Shown: positions 27,130-36,433 of the stretch, in pieces
How positions within the stretch are numbered: the stretch's first letter is position 1
Layout of the letters: each line of letters begins with the position of its first letter
Source of the DNA: Chloroflexota bacterium
GTDB taxonomy: Bacteria > Chloroflexota > UBA11872 > VXOZ01
Reading direction: 5' to 3'
Assembly (NCBI GenBank): GCA_958295775.1
Contig: CATQHC010000008.1
Span: 62,001-126,000 of the forward strand
DNA length: 64,000 nucleotides
Notes under the pieces: generated by a model
Told to the model about the DNA's origin: nothing
Databases searched by the model: none
The model's input: the letters and a program-made list of their open reading frames with translations, nothing else
Position numbers and translations under genes: made by a program

Positions 27130-28272
27130 TTACCACGCTGCTTGGTAGAGCGCTACAATGTCCGCCCGGCTAAACGCTCGCGCATTGTTGTCCAGCAATC
27201 TACGGATAGTGTACGCTTCTGCCGCTAACGACGGTATTGTGCATTCTTCCACGCCAAACTCTTTCAGGCCGGTTGGCGTCGCCAGCACGCCGAGCAAATG
27301 CTGCACCGCATCAACTACGGCGGCACATTGTTCTTGAACACCGCGTGCGTCATTCTCCTGGGCAAGGGCTGCGTAAGCCTCCGGACACGCAGCCACATTT
27401 TGTTGCAGCACGTGCGGCAGCAGCATCGCGTTTGCAATGCCATGGGGCACGCTGATCTTGCCTCCCAACGGATAGGCCAGCGCGTGCACTGCGCCGGCGC
27501 CGGCGTTGGCAACGGCAATACCCGCATATAAGGCTGCTTCCGCCATCTTGCTGCGCACATTCAAATCGTCTGCATTCGCTACCAGCGGCGGCAGCCACGC
27601 CATGATGAGGCGATAGGCTTCCCGAGAGTACAGCCGGCTCATTGGGCTCGCCCGCCGCGCAGCATAGGACTCTAGCGCATGGGTGAGGGCGTCCACGCCA
27701 CAGGCAATTGCAATGTGCGGCGGTAGGCTGCGCGTGAACGTGGGATCGATGACGGCAACCACCGGCTGCACAGGGCATCCCGTGAGACGACGCTTGCGTT
27801 CCCGATGCGTGACAATGGCTCCCGCCGTAGCCTCGGCTCCCGAGCCTGCCGTGGTAGGCAACAGGAAGATGGGCAGCCCCGGAGGCACCCCCTCGTCTTC
27901 GCGATCAAGCTGGTCAACGAGAGGCTTGCAATAGCCCGCGAAACCGCCCACGATCTTCGCGCTATCGAGCACACTCCCGCCGCCCACGCCCACCACGACC
28001 GCCACATCGTGTTGGGCGGCAAAAGAACGGCAGCGCTCTACGTCTGCGAGATGGGGTTCCGGTGGAATGTCCTGAAACGTTACCACTTCGCTGCCAGCGG
28101 CAGTCAAGACATCCACCACGACTGGAGCGACGCCGGCCGCCGCCAGCCCGGGATCGGTAATCAAGAGCACACGCTGACTCGAGTACGCCCGCATTAGCTC
28201 AGGAAGTCGCTGAGAGACTCCGGGGCCGAAGTGAATGGCTTCAGGAATTCGAAAGGAGAATGCCTGCGACAC
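27130..28272 (-). CDS. Iron-containing alcohol dehydrogenase
   Basis: A 380-residue group III alcohol dehydrogenase. The NAD-binding motif GVGGGSVLDSAK (near 95-106) and the metal-ligand region are visible: Asp and His in GVDALTHALESY, and His residues in HALAYPLGGKISVPHGIANA. Such enzymes oxidise alcohols, reduce aldehydes or act as maleylacetate reductases. I start at the GTG at 28272, where homology begins and AAGGGGA precedes at good spacing; the frame is open to 28362. Its upstream region overlaps the end of the rseP gene's neighbourhood, and the two may be co-transcribed. Confidence 0.92.
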   Translation of the reverse strand: MSQAFSFRIPEAIHFGPGVSQRLPELMRAYSSQRVLLITDPGLAAAGVAPVVVDVLTAAGSEVVTFQDIPPEPHLADVERCRSFAAQHDVAVVVGVGGGSVLDSAKIVGGFAGYCKPLVDQLDREDEGVPPGLPIFLLPTTAGSGAEATAGAIVTHRERKRRLTGCPVQPVVAVIDPTFTRSLPPHIAIACGVDALTHALESYAARRASPMSRLYSREAYRLIMAWLPPLVANADDLNVRSKMAEAALYAGIAVANAGAGAVHALAYPLGGKISVPHGIANAMLLPHVLQQNVAACPEAYAALAQENDARGVQEQCAAVVDAVQHLLGVLATPTGLKEFGVEECTIPSLAAEAYTIRRLLDNNARAFSRADIVALYQAAW

Positions 28273-28336
28273 GCGTGAATCCCCTTCGCTGCGCACCCCA
28301 GACCGACAGGACTGTGCCCACATTGTAGCACATGCC

Positions 28337-29365
28337 TTACCCGATAAGCCGCACGATGTCACGGTAGGTAATCAGGACCGTGAGCGTGAGGAGTATGACG
28401 ATCCCGGCGAAGTTGATCGCGGCTTCCCGCTTTGGAGGTATCGGACGACCGCGCACCATCTCCACCACAGTGAACAAGAAGCGCGCGCCGTCAAGCCCGG
28501 GAAAGGGCACAAGGTTGATGATGGCCAGGTTTATGCTCAAGAATCCCGTGAACGTCAGCAGCCGGGACAGGCCGGAACGGGCAACCTGCCCCGTCAACGA
28601 CGCGATGCCCACAGGGCCAAGCACGTCCGCGTCCTCACTGCCCTGAATGAGGCTTGCAACGCCGATACCAATGAGCACGAACACTTCGCCCGTCCGCTGG
28701 ATGCCTCGCCATGCCGCCTCCCACGGCCAGTAGCGTTTGATAGTGTGCTCGGGCAGCAGAACAACGCCAATCGCCAGGCGTTCGATTTGCGGATTGAATT
28801 CAGGCGCCACCCGCAGCGTTATTTGCCGGCTCTCTCGTGCGACGGTCAACCGAACTGGCGTGCCCTCTTGCACATTGCCAATCTGCTCGCGCACCTGCGG
28901 CATCGTTGTAATCACAACGTCGTTGATCGTGAGAATGTGGTCGCCCGCTTGCAGGCCAACCGCGGCGGCCGGACTCTCCGGCACTACCTCCTGTACGAAT
29001 ATGCGGTCGGTATACACCGGTTCCCCAATCATGAACGCAGCCGTGAAGAGCACCGGCGCCAAGAGGAAGTTCATGGCAACGCCCGCCAAGATCACTATCG
29101 ATCGCTCCACCGGCCGCTTGCTCATGAAACTGCCGGGCTCATTGCCGCCAAATTCCCCAAACATGCGCACAAAGCCGCCCAGAGGGAGCAGATTGAGCGA
29201 ATATAAGGTATCGCCGAAACGCCGCGAGACCAGTCGCGGCGGCCAACCAATGCCGAACTCAACCACCCGGATGCCCACGCGCCTGGCCGCGACAAAGTGC
29301 CCAATCTCGTGGATGAGTATGAGCAGCGAGAGGACAGAGACGAACGCAACTATCGTCGTCAACAT
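28337..29365 (-). CDS. rseP: RseP/site-2 protease family zinc metalloprotease
   Basis: A 342-residue intramembrane M50 protease. The zinc motif HEIGH (19-23) lies in the first membrane helix, a PDZ domain follows (about 110-185, with GLQAGDHILTIND), and the third ligand region NLVPFPGLDG lies near 285-294. Four membrane segments fit the family. It cuts membrane-bound anti-sigma factors or remnant signal peptides. dxr lies 151 bases upstream on the same strand, the order dxr-rseP seen in many bacteria. Confidence 0.93.
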   Translation of the reverse strand: MLTTIVAFVSVLSLLILIHEIGHFVAARRVGIRVVEFGIGWPPRLVSRRFGDTLYSLNLLPLGGFVRMFGEFGGNEPGSFMSKRPVERSIVILAGVAMNFLLAPVLFTAAFMIGEPVYTDRIFVQEVVPESPAAAVGLQAGDHILTINDVVITTMPQVREQIGNVQEGTPVRLTVARESRQITLRVAPEFNPQIERLAIGVVLLPEHTIKRYWPWEAAWRGIQRTGEVFVLIGIGVASLIQGSEDADVLGPVGIASLTGQVARSGLSRLLTFTGFLSINLAIINLVPFPGLDGARFLFTVVEMVRGRPIPPKREAAINFAGIVILLTLTVLITYRDIVRLIG

Positions 29366-29457
29366 AGCGTGACCTGATTCTGTTTCTTTAAAGCTTGGTA
29401 TACCTTCATTACGCTGTACGCCATGCGCGCAACCACTTCAGTCATCCCACACCTGCC

Positions 29458-29514
29458 CGTCATTCCCGTGCCTCTTCGTCATTCCCGCGCCTCATCGTCA
29501 TTCCCGCGCCTCAT
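29458..29514 (+). repeat. Tandem array of 19-bp units
   Basis: Three 19-base units (29458-29476, 29477-29495, 29496-29514) of the form CGTCATTCCCGYGCCTCWT lead into the REP-like element at 29515. Each begins with the same ten bases as that element, suggesting stuttered partial copies. Confidence 0.85.
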
Positions 29515-29543
29515 CGTCATTCCCGCGAAAGCGGGAATCCATC
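29515..29543 (+). repeat. REP-like element at the end of dxr
   Basis: CGTC, ATTCCCGC, loop GAAA, GCGGGAAT, CCATC. It matches 15346-15374 except for the inverted loop. The minus-strand stop codon of dxr (29517-29519) and its last eight codons lie inside it. Confidence 0.85.
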
Positions 29544-30725
29544 CCTCACCTTGCCCTGACTCACCACTCTCGCCGAGGAAGAGGAGGACTCTGCACTCGC
29601 TTCAAAGACCCGTTGCCGCGTCTCGGCAGCGACGCTAAGCACGTGATCCAGGGACTCTACGGGTGTGCTGGCATGGCCGTCCAACGCCCCTGCAATTAGC
29701 CGAGGAATGTCAAGAAAACCGATCTTGCCGTGCAAGAACAACTCAACGGCAACCTCATCGGCAGCGCACAATACAGTCGGCGCGGTCCCGCCGGTTTCCG
29801 CCGCCTGCCGGGCCAGCGCGAGGCAGGGAAAATTCTCGGTATCCGGCGCGGAAAACTCCAGTACCGGGGCCTTGGCAAAGTCGAGGCCGCCCCAATACGT
29901 CGGCAGCCGCTGCGGATAGCTCAACGCATGTTGGATTGGTAAGCGCATGTCAGGGTGGCTCAACTGCGCCATCACCGCCCCATCTACAAACTCGACCAGG
30001 GCATGCACAATGCTCTGCGGGTGAATCACGACCTCGATCTTCTCATAGGGCAACCCGAACAACCAGTGCGCTTCGATGATCTCCAGACCCTTGTTGAGCA
30101 ACGTGGCGGAATCAATGGTAATTTTGGCGCCCATGGACCAGGTGGGATGCTGCAGGGCTTGCGCCGGCGAAACGTCTGCGAGTTCCTGTGCCGTCGTCGT
30201 GCGAAACGGGCCGCCCGACGCGGCAAGAATGAGTCTTCGTACAGCGGTTTCGTCCTCGCCGCGCAAACACTGCCAGATGGCGCTGTGTTCGCTATCGGTC
30301 GGCAAGACTGAAGCGCCGTTGGCGGCGGCCGTGCGCATGACCAGATCGCCGGCCATGATGAGGGTCTCTTTGTTTGCCAACGCCACGTCCTGGCCCCGCT
30401 CCAGTGCGGCCATGGTCGCGGGCGCGCCGACCATCCCCGGCGTACCCACCACGGTCACGTCTGCCTCGACTTCCCCGATTAGGCGGGTGATACCGTCATT
30501 TCCGGTGAGAATACGCGTATCTCCGCCTACGCGGCGCTCCACAGTGCCCGCAGCGCAAAACGCCGCCTGCGGCTTGAACTCGGCAATCTGCTGAGCCAGT
30601 GTCTGCGCGTCGCGGCCTGCCGCCAACCCGACGACGGTAAAGGCATCAGGGTTCGCCCGCATCACGTCGAGCGTCTGCCGGCCGATGGAGCCGGTGGAAC
30701 CCAGCACCACTACGCGCTTCTTCAC
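29517..30725 (-). CDS. dxr: 1-deoxy-D-xylulose-5-phosphate reductoisomerase
   Basis: A 402-residue DXP reductoisomerase, the second step of the MEP isoprenoid pathway, using NADPH and a divalent metal. The NADPH motif LGSTGSIGRQT is at 8-18; NKETLIMAGD, PTDSEHSAIWQCL (metal and substrate), and NKGLEIIEAHWLF follow. I start at the GTG at 30725, with GAGGA upstream and the normal KKRVVVLG beginning; the frame is open to 30815. The C-terminus is unusual: after a Ser-rich stretch the last eight codons are supplied by a palindromic intergenic repeat. Confidence 0.94.
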   Translation of the reverse strand: MKKRVVVLGSTGSIGRQTLDVMRANPDAFTVVGLAAGRDAQTLAQQIAEFKPQAAFCAAGTVERRVGGDTRILTGNDGITRLIGEVEADVTVVGTPGMVGAPATMAALERGQDVALANKETLIMAGDLVMRTAAANGASVLPTDSEHSAIWQCLRGEDETAVRRLILAASGGPFRTTTAQELADVSPAQALQHPTWSMGAKITIDSATLLNKGLEIIEAHWLFGLPYEKIEVVIHPQSIVHALVEFVDGAVMAQLSHPDMRLPIQHALSYPQRLPTYWGGLDFAKAPVLEFSAPDTENFPCLALARQAAETGGTAPTVLCAADEVAVELFLHGKIGFLDIPRLIAGALDGHASTPVESLDHVLSVAAETRQRVFEASAESSSSSARVVSQGKVRDGFPLSRE

Positions 30726-31019
30726 AAACTGCTTTCCTCGTGGGATAAGCGGAGATCTCTTCTCTTCCATTATAAGCGAGCGGATGATCGCAATTTGCGT
30801 GAGAGCTGTCGTCATTTAGAGTCAAGTCGGCTTGACGTTTACCCGGTCTTGCATGAAACACCCGTCTTCTCGCCCGATTCTAGTTCCACTCTCAAGGAAG
30901 CTCGCTAGAAGCCAAGAGCGGCGCGCTGGGTCTAAGGAAAATCTCGCGTTACTTTTCTAATCGATCGGCCACGAGTATCATGATAGGCGTACGCAATCGT
31001 ACCGGAGAGGAGAGCATCC

Positions 31020-32297
31020 ATGCGAACTGGACTTCACGCCGCGTTTACCGACGTAGACATTACCCCCGACCAGGACCGGCAGACAGCCGCCGGCAAGAAG
31101 AACAACCGGAGCTATCCTATCTACGACCCCCTCAAGGCACGGATATTGTTGCTCCAGGACGGCGATGATACGGCCGCCGTCGTCGCCGTGGATGGCTTCG
31201 AACTGGGAATCGGTTTCGATGAGAAAGTAGCCGCGGCCCTGGCAGCGCGCGGCATCGCACCTTTTCCCACCCTCTTCTGCCCCTCGCACATTGGTTCTAC
31301 GCCCATCTCCAACTACGGCGCGTACATCATGATCTTCGCGCAAGACCTCATCATCGAGAATTACGAGGATGAGATCAGCAACCGTATCGCCGAGGGAATT
31401 CAGCACGCCTTCGAGAAGTTGGCGCCGGTGCGGATGGCATCGCGGGCCGGACATGCCCCCGACGTGTGCTACAACCGGCGCTTCATAAAGCCGGACGGCT
31501 TGGTGCACATGGTCTTCAACCGCCAGGAGTCCCCGCCCGATCCGGGCTGGATCGAGCAAGGCATAGACGACGAGGTGAGCGTGCTCCGGTTTGATTCCTT
31601 GGCGGGCGAGGCCATCGGCGCGTTCATCAACTTTGGCTGCCATGCGCTTTGCTCCACCGACAAGTACGGCGGCATTTCCGCCGACTATCCGCGCTACGTG
31701 GCGGATGTCTTTGGCGAGGTGGCGGGGCTGCCAATAGTCTTTGCCCAAGGCGGATTGGGCGACGTGGTGCCCATCGAGCGCGATGGCTGGGCGGCGCGCC
31801 GGATCGGGCGCTCGGTCGGCGCCCAGGCCCTCTATGTCTTCGAGCAGATCAAGCCGGAAAGCACCCCGGCGATGGCGACACACCAACTTGACGTTGAGAT
31901 ACCGGCGCGGGTGTGGCCCGAAGAGCCGGAAGAAATGCGCTTCAATTTCAAGGCGATGCACAATCGCTACCACCGCTTCCTCTATGAGTGGTACGAGCAA
32001 AATCCCACTATCCGGTACCCGATCAAGGTGATTACGCTCGGCGATACCGCGCTCGTCCACATGCCGGGCGAACTGTTCCACGAGACGGCGCTCGCCATCA
32101 AGGAGGCCTCGCCGTTCAGGCACACGGTTGTCATCAGCCGTCCCACGCGCGAGGTTGCGTACGTGCCTACGCCGGAAGCATTCGAACAGGGCGGCATGGA
32201 GCCTAACCTCGCTGCCATCGCGCCTTCCAGTGAACCATTGATCCGCCAGGCCGCCATCGACGTGCTCGCGGGACTCCGCGAGCCGGTGGCAGTCTAG
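31020..32297 (+). CDS. Neutral/alkaline ceramidase-like hydrolase
   Basis: A 425-residue protein resembling the N-terminal catalytic domain of neutral/alkaline non-lysosomal ceramidases (PF04734). Segments include AFTDVDITP at the start, the His-rich SHIGSTP near 90-96 (HTH in classical members), NFGCHALCS near 204-212 and FAQGGLGDVVP near 240-250. Classical ceramidases are secreted and about 650 residues; this one has no signal peptide or C-terminal immunoglobulin-like domain, so it likely acts in the cytoplasm on another amide. The ATG follows a GGAGAGGAG site. Confidence 0.82.
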   Translation: MRTGLHAAFTDVDITPDQDRQTAAGKKNNRSYPIYDPLKARILLLQDGDDTAAVVAVDGFELGIGFDEKVAAALAARGIAPFPTLFCPSHIGSTPISNYGAYIMIFAQDLIIENYEDEISNRIAEGIQHAFEKLAPVRMASRAGHAPDVCYNRRFIKPDGLVHMVFNRQESPPDPGWIEQGIDDEVSVLRFDSLAGEAIGAFINFGCHALCSTDKYGGISADYPRYVADVFGEVAGLPIVFAQGGLGDVVPIERDGWAARRIGRSVGAQALYVFEQIKPESTPAMATHQLDVEIPARVWPEEPEEMRFNFKAMHNRYHRFLYEWYEQNPTIRYPIKVITLGDTALVHMPGELFHETALAIKEASPFRHTVVISRPTREVAYVPTPEAFEQGGMEPNLAAIAPSSEPLIRQAAIDVLAGLREPVAV

Positions 32298-32504
32298 ACG
32301 ACGGGAGCGCCGCGCAGAGTGTCGTTTCATTTGGGCGTTCACGCAGATGCGCCCTTGGATTCTGGGCATTGCGTTGGGCATTTTCCGCCAAGCGCAATGA
32401 CGGACTATGCAGCGCTGAGATAGCCTCAGGTACGCAGTGAGCAAGCGCTTGACCGCCACCGCAACTGCCATAGCATTCGCTTACTAATCTTAGGAGGAAA
32501 CGAT

Positions 32505-33800
32505 ATGGGAAACCTGGCACTCACTGGTGCACCTCCGGCGATTGCGGCGCCCTTGGGAGTCTCCTGGCCGGTTTTTGGTGAAGAGGAACAAGACCTCCTG
32601 CAAGGCGTGCTGCAGAGCGGCATCTGGTGGCGGGGCGGACACGCCGACCAGGATGAGTCCCAGGTGGGCCGCTTCGAGCGCGACTTTGCCGCATTTCAGG
32701 ACGCCAAGTACGGCATCGCTGTGGCCAACGGCACTGTCGCCCTGGAGGCGGCGCTGCGCGCAGTGGGCGTGGAGGCGGGGGACGAGGTCATTGTCCCCGC
32801 GGTCACCTTTGTGGCTACCGCTACGGCGGTCCTGCAAGCCAACGCAATTCCCATCTTCGTGGACTGCGATCCGCGCAACTACACCATCGACCCGCACGCC
32901 GTCGCAACCGCGATTACGTCCAAGACCCGCGCCGTCATGCCGGTTGACTACGGCGGCATGCCGTGCGACATGGATGCGCTGCAAGCGGTCGCGGCCAAAC
33001 ACGATGTCGCCATCGTCTCCGACTGCGCGCACTCCCACGGTTCCCAGTGGCAGGGCGTGGGCACGGGGGCCATCGCCGATTGCGGAGGTTTCAGCTTTCA
33101 GATGGGTAAGACGCTTACCACGGGCGAGGGCGGCATGATTCTCACCAACCGCGAAGAGGTCGCGGCGCGGGCGTCGTCTTACCACAACATCGGACGCTAC
33201 CCGGGCCGCCCGTTCTACGAGCATCACATTCCCAGCACGAACATTCGCATGACCGAGTGGCAGGGCGCAATCGGCAATGCGCAACTGGCGCGTTTGGCGG
33301 GGCAGACCGCCACTCGTGAACGCAACGTCACGTACTTGTCACAGGAATTGGATGGGATCGATGGCTTTGCGCCAATATTTCGCGATCCCCGGGTCACCCG
33401 CTGGGGGTTTTATTTCTGGCACTTCAAGTATCACGGGGCCCGGTTCGGTGGCATCAAACGCGACACCATAATCAAAGCCTGCAACGCGGAGGGACTGCGC
33501 GTCCATACCGGCCACACCCACCCGGTCTACCGCAATCCGATCTTCCAAGAGATGAACTTCGGCCGCACGGGGCACCCCTTCACCTGCTCCCTTTACGGCA
33601 AGGAGGTAGACTACCGGCAGGTCTACTGCCCCGAATCGGAACGGATCTATGCGGAAGAAGCGCTCTGCATGCCGCATGCGACGTTTCTGGGCCCGCAGAG
33701 TGACATGGACCGCATCCTCGACGTCCTGCACAAGTTAGAGCGCAATCAGGATGCACTGCGCGCCTGGGAGTGCGAGAATCAGACCGATGCCGCATCCTAA
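32505..33800 (+). CDS. DegT/DnrJ/EryC1/StrS family aminotransferase
   Basis: A 431-residue PLP sugar-aminotransferase-like enzyme. The Schiff-base lysine is Lys202 in FSFQMGKTLTTGEGG; ANGTVALEAAL (74-84), PAVTFVATATA (99-109) and SDCAHSHGSQW (172-182) are the other cofactor-site segments. The ATG follows AGGAGGAAA. It is followed after 63 bases by an exonuclease gene, probably by chance. It resembles the protein at 15685 in layout but diverges enough to suggest a different substrate. Confidence 0.92.
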   Translation: MGNLALTGAPPAIAAPLGVSWPVFGEEEQDLLQGVLQSGIWWRGGHADQDESQVGRFERDFAAFQDAKYGIAVANGTVALEAALRAVGVEAGDEVIVPAVTFVATATAVLQANAIPIFVDCDPRNYTIDPHAVATAITSKTRAVMPVDYGGMPCDMDALQAVAAKHDVAIVSDCAHSHGSQWQGVGTGAIADCGGFSFQMGKTLTTGEGGMILTNREEVAARASSYHNIGRYPGRPFYEHHIPSTNIRMTEWQGAIGNAQLARLAGQTATRERNVTYLSQELDGIDGFAPIFRDPRVTRWGFYFWHFKYHGARFGGIKRDTIIKACNAEGLRVHTGHTHPVYRNPIFQEMNFGRTGHPFTCSLYGKEVDYRQVYCPESERIYAEEALCMPHATFLGPQSDMDRILDVLHKLERNQDALRAWECENQTDAAS

Positions 33801-33863
33801 ACTGCGGAGAAAACGGGAAGGTGCGCCCGGCTCACCGCGGCGGCGCAGCCGGAGAGAAACTGC

Positions 33864-34559
33864 ATGTCCTCACAGCCGTTAGCCATAGACGTGGAGACTG
33901 TCGGCTTGCCTTGGGCAGGCTTCATGCCCGCGATTCAGGAATACCTGCTGGAGCGGGCGCGGGACGAAGAAGAGCGGGCGGCGTTCCCAGACCAATTGGC
34001 GCTCTATCCCGGCGCCGCGCGGGTCGTTGCCATCGGCATGTGGATGCCCGGCGAGCAGCGCGGCGGCGTGCTTGTCAATAACAGCACCGGTGAGCGGGCT
34101 TGGACGGAACTGTACGACGGCGCCCGCGTCTATCACGGCGACGAGGCGGAGATACTCACAGAGTTCTGGCGGCTCATACAGCACTCCGACACCATCATCA
34201 CCTTTAATGGCCGCACGTTTGATTGCCCCATTCTCATGCTGCGCTCGGCCGTGCTGGGAGTCCGGCCCTCGCGCAACCTGATGCCGTACCGCTATAGCTT
34301 TCAGCAGCACTGCGACCTGCTGGAAGTACTGAGCTTCCACCGCGCTATCACGCCCTACACGCTGCAGTTCTGGTGCCATCAGTTTGGCATCGAAGACCCC
34401 AAAGCCGGCCTTACCGGCAGCGCCGTCCCCAAAGCCTTTGAGGCAGGGGATTGGGATTCAATTGCCCGCTACTGTCTCCAAGACGCCCGGGCTACCGCGG
34501 AGCTGTATGAGCGTCTGCTGCCGACTATTGAAGTCCAGGAAGGCAATCGCCGCGACTAG
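33864..34559 (+). CDS. Predicted 3'-5' exonuclease, PolB-like DEDD fold
   Basis: A 231-residue ribonuclease-H-like protein with the three exonuclease motifs: AIDVET (Asp9, Glu11), TFNGRTFDCPIL (Asp near 117) and YCLQDARATAEL (Asp near 209). This matches the stand-alone DNA polymerase B-type proofreading exonuclease family (PF10108) and is a DEDDy or DEDDh nuclease. It would degrade DNA or RNA from the 3' end with two metal ions. No polymerase gene adjoins. The ATG lies at 33864 after a GGAGAG site. Confidence 0.85.
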   Translation: MSSQPLAIDVETVGLPWAGFMPAIQEYLLERARDEEERAAFPDQLALYPGAARVVAIGMWMPGEQRGGVLVNNSTGERAWTELYDGARVYHGDEAEILTEFWRLIQHSDTIITFNGRTFDCPILMLRSAVLGVRPSRNLMPYRYSFQQHCDLLEVLSFHRAITPYTLQFWCHQFGIEDPKAGLTGSAVPKAFEAGDWDSIARYCLQDARATAELYERLLPTIEVQEGNRRD

Positions 34560-34596
34560 CGGCGAATGACTGAGAACCCGAATTATCAACAGACCG

Positions 34597-34830
34597 CTAG
34601 GCTTCTCCCGCCTTGCCCGCGCTTGCCCTCAGGTTTTCTAGCTCAATAACAGGTACTTGGCCTTCACCAAGGACCTGCGATGCGTCGAGAATCTCAATGC
34701 CGACGAGCGCCTCGCCAGGACCAACATTCAGAGCGATTTCTTCGTTAAGCCGTAGCGTGCGGCACTCTTGCTTGCCCTCGATAATCCGTATGTAAAGGGC
34801 GTCAACTTCCGGGTCATAGCTAAGTTTCAT
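34597..34830 (-). CDS. DUF2283-family small protein
   Basis: A 77-residue protein of the DUF2283 family: MKLSYDPEVDALYIRI at the start, then an alternating strand pattern ending GIEILDAS near 50-57. DUF2283 genes are often found next to DUF4258 genes, a pairing thought to be toxin-antitoxin-like, and here a broken DUF4258 gene lies 105 bases upstream on the same strand. I choose the ATG at 34830; a GTG lies 12 bases upstream. A TATAAT at 34869-34874 could give it its own promoter. Confidence 0.85.
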   Translation of the reverse strand: MKLSYDPEVDALYIRIIEGKQECRTLRLNEEIALNVGPGEALVGIEILDASQVLGEGQVPVIELENLRASAGKAGEA

Positions 34831-34868
34831 ATTCCCGCCCACTCTATAATCCTGCCGTCCAACTCTTA

Positions 34869-34874
34869 ATTATA
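34869..34874 (-). promoter_or_regulatory. -10 element for the DUF2283 gene
   Basis: A consensus TATAAT on the minus strand, preceded by GC, lies 38 bases before the ATG. The -35 match 17 bases upstream (TTCATG) is poor. Confidence 0.45.
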
Positions 34875-34935
34875 GCCCTTGCACATCATCACATGAACAA
34901 TTCAAGCGATTGACTGAACAGTTGGTCAATGAAAA

Positions 34936-35190
34936 TCAGAAGTAGAAAGTGTACACGGTGATGACTACAGTCTCCTCAGGTTCTTCAATGATTACGGCAG
35001 CGACCTGCTTTATGGAATAGTGCGAGCCTTGCCACATGCGCCCAAACGGCACGTTAAAGCGACACATTTCTCACCCAAGTTTCGCCGGTTCTCGTATTCC
35101 ATCCTCAATTGCTTGTATAACTTCACTTTCAATCGCACCTCGTTCTGCGCATTGCTCGCGGGCATGTCGCGTCAATCGAATTGGCTTCAT
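34936..35190 (-). pseudogene. DUF4258 gene with an in-frame TGA
   Basis: From the ATG at 35190 the minus strand reads an 84-residue DUF4258-like protein, except that codon 40 is TGA (35071-35073). The part before it reads MKPIRLTRHAREQCAERG and ends EPAKLG. The part after it, in the same frame, reads EMCRFNVPFGRMWQGSHY and ends VVITVYTFYF, the usual family C-terminus. A single CGA- or GGA-to-TGA change explains it. The two halves are otherwise intact, so the loss looks recent, or the stop is read through. It pairs with the intact DUF2283 gene downstream. Confidence 0.82.
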
Positions 35191-35200
35191 TCTCACAGCT

Positions 35201-36433
35201 CTATACGGGCAACGTGTTCTTCTTCTGCTCAGCAGCGGAGTGCTTTTCTCTCTGCCCGTACTCCACCACTTCCGCTTCCGCTATGCCTTGCTGCACCAGA
35301 GATTCCACGTCCAAGGCCGATTCCGCGGCGCGAATGCCCTTGAGGTCCGTGTGGATGGAGGGGTTGGACGGCACGAAGAGCGCGCAGCAGTCCTGATCGG
35401 GTTGGATGGAGAGGGCGTACGTGCCAATGCGCTCGGCCTCATCCGCGATTTCCTGCTTGTCCATGCCGATGAGCGGGCGCAGGATGATTTGCGTGGCGGC
35501 GTCCTCGACCGCAATGAGATTCTCGATGGTCTGCGAAGCGACCTGACCGAGGCTGTCGCCGGTGACGAGCGCTTGCGCGCCGTGCCTCTCGCCCAGCGCC
35601 TCGGCAATGCGCACCATGAAGCGGCGGTACAGCACGACGCGGTACGGCGCGGGACAGGCAACGACGACCTTGCGCTGGATTTCCCCCAACGGCACCAGAT
35701 AAAGCACGGTGTCGCCCTGGTACCCACGTATGATTTGCGCCAATTCGCGCGCTTTCTCTTGAGAAGCGCGATTCAGAAACGGAAACGAATGAAAGTGCAC
35801 GAGGGTTGCGCGCGACCCGCGCTTCAGCATGCGGCAAGCGGCAACGGGCGAATCTATGCCACCGGAAAGAAGCACAGTTACCGGCGCGCTGCTCCCCACC
35901 GGCAGGCCGCCGGGACCGCGAATCTTGTCAAAGAAGAAGAGGGCGCCTTGAGGCAGCACCTCAACGTAGATCGTCATGTCCGGCGCGCTGAGATTCACCC
36001 CCGCGCCGCTCGCCTGCTGGACGGCGGCGCCTAATTCTACCGCGATTTCCCGCGACGAGAGCGGCAGATCCTTGAATGCCCGCCGCGCGCGCACGGCAAA
36101 CGTGGCGAATGCGCCTGCTTCAGGCAAATGCGCCAATACGCCTTGGATTATGGCGGCGAGACCGGGTTGCACCGCATACCCACGGGAAAAATTCACCACA
36201 CCAAAGACGCGCGCGATGCGCTCGCGCAGCGGCTCCCAAGCAGCGCCCGGCTCCAGCCAGAGCAGTATGCGGCCGCTGGCCCGCTCGACGCGCTTTACAC
36301 CCAAGCCGGCGGTGGCCCGGCGCAGGTTCTGCTCAAGCGTTTGCAAGAAGAAAGGCCGGTTGCGGCCCTTCAAGCCCACTTCGTGATAGTGCACTACGAC
36401 ACAGGGCCGCAAGCGCGGTTGACCTTCCGGCAT
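35201..36433 (-). CDS. thiI: tRNA 4-thiouridine synthase ThiI
   Basis: A 410-residue ThiI that activates U8 of tRNA for thiolation. Domains in order: ferredoxin-like start with HYHEVGLKGRNR (about 15-26), a THUMP domain (about 60-165), and the PP-loop ATPase with LLSGGIDSPVAACRM (about 189-203). It lacks the C-terminal rhodanese domain of E. coli ThiI, so sulfur must come from another carrier; this short form is common outside enterobacteria. I start at the ATG at 36433; the frame runs to 36601 but without homology. The C-terminus ends in a Lys/Glu-rich tail. Confidence 0.94.
   Translation of the reverse strand: MPEGQPRLRPCVVVHYHEVGLKGRNRPFFLQTLEQNLRRATAGLGVKRVERASGRILLWLEPGAAWEPLRERIARVFGVVNFSRGYAVQPGLAAIIQGVLAHLPEAGAFATFAVRARRAFKDLPLSSREIAVELGAAVQQASGAGVNLSAPDMTIYVEVLPQGALFFFDKIRGPGGLPVGSSAPVTVLLSGGIDSPVAACRMLKRGSRATLVHFHSFPFLNRASQEKARELAQIIRGYQGDTVLYLVPLGEIQRKVVVACPAPYRVVLYRRFMVRIAEALGERHGAQALVTGDSLGQVASQTIENLIAVEDAATQIILRPLIGMDKQEIADEAERIGTYALSIQPDQDCCALFVPSNPSIHTDLKGIRAAESALDVESLVQQGIAEAEVVEYGQREKHSAAEQKKNTLPV

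Noticed and set aside
29458-29543. CRISPR array
   Set aside because: The units are 19-bp direct tandem copies with no spacers.
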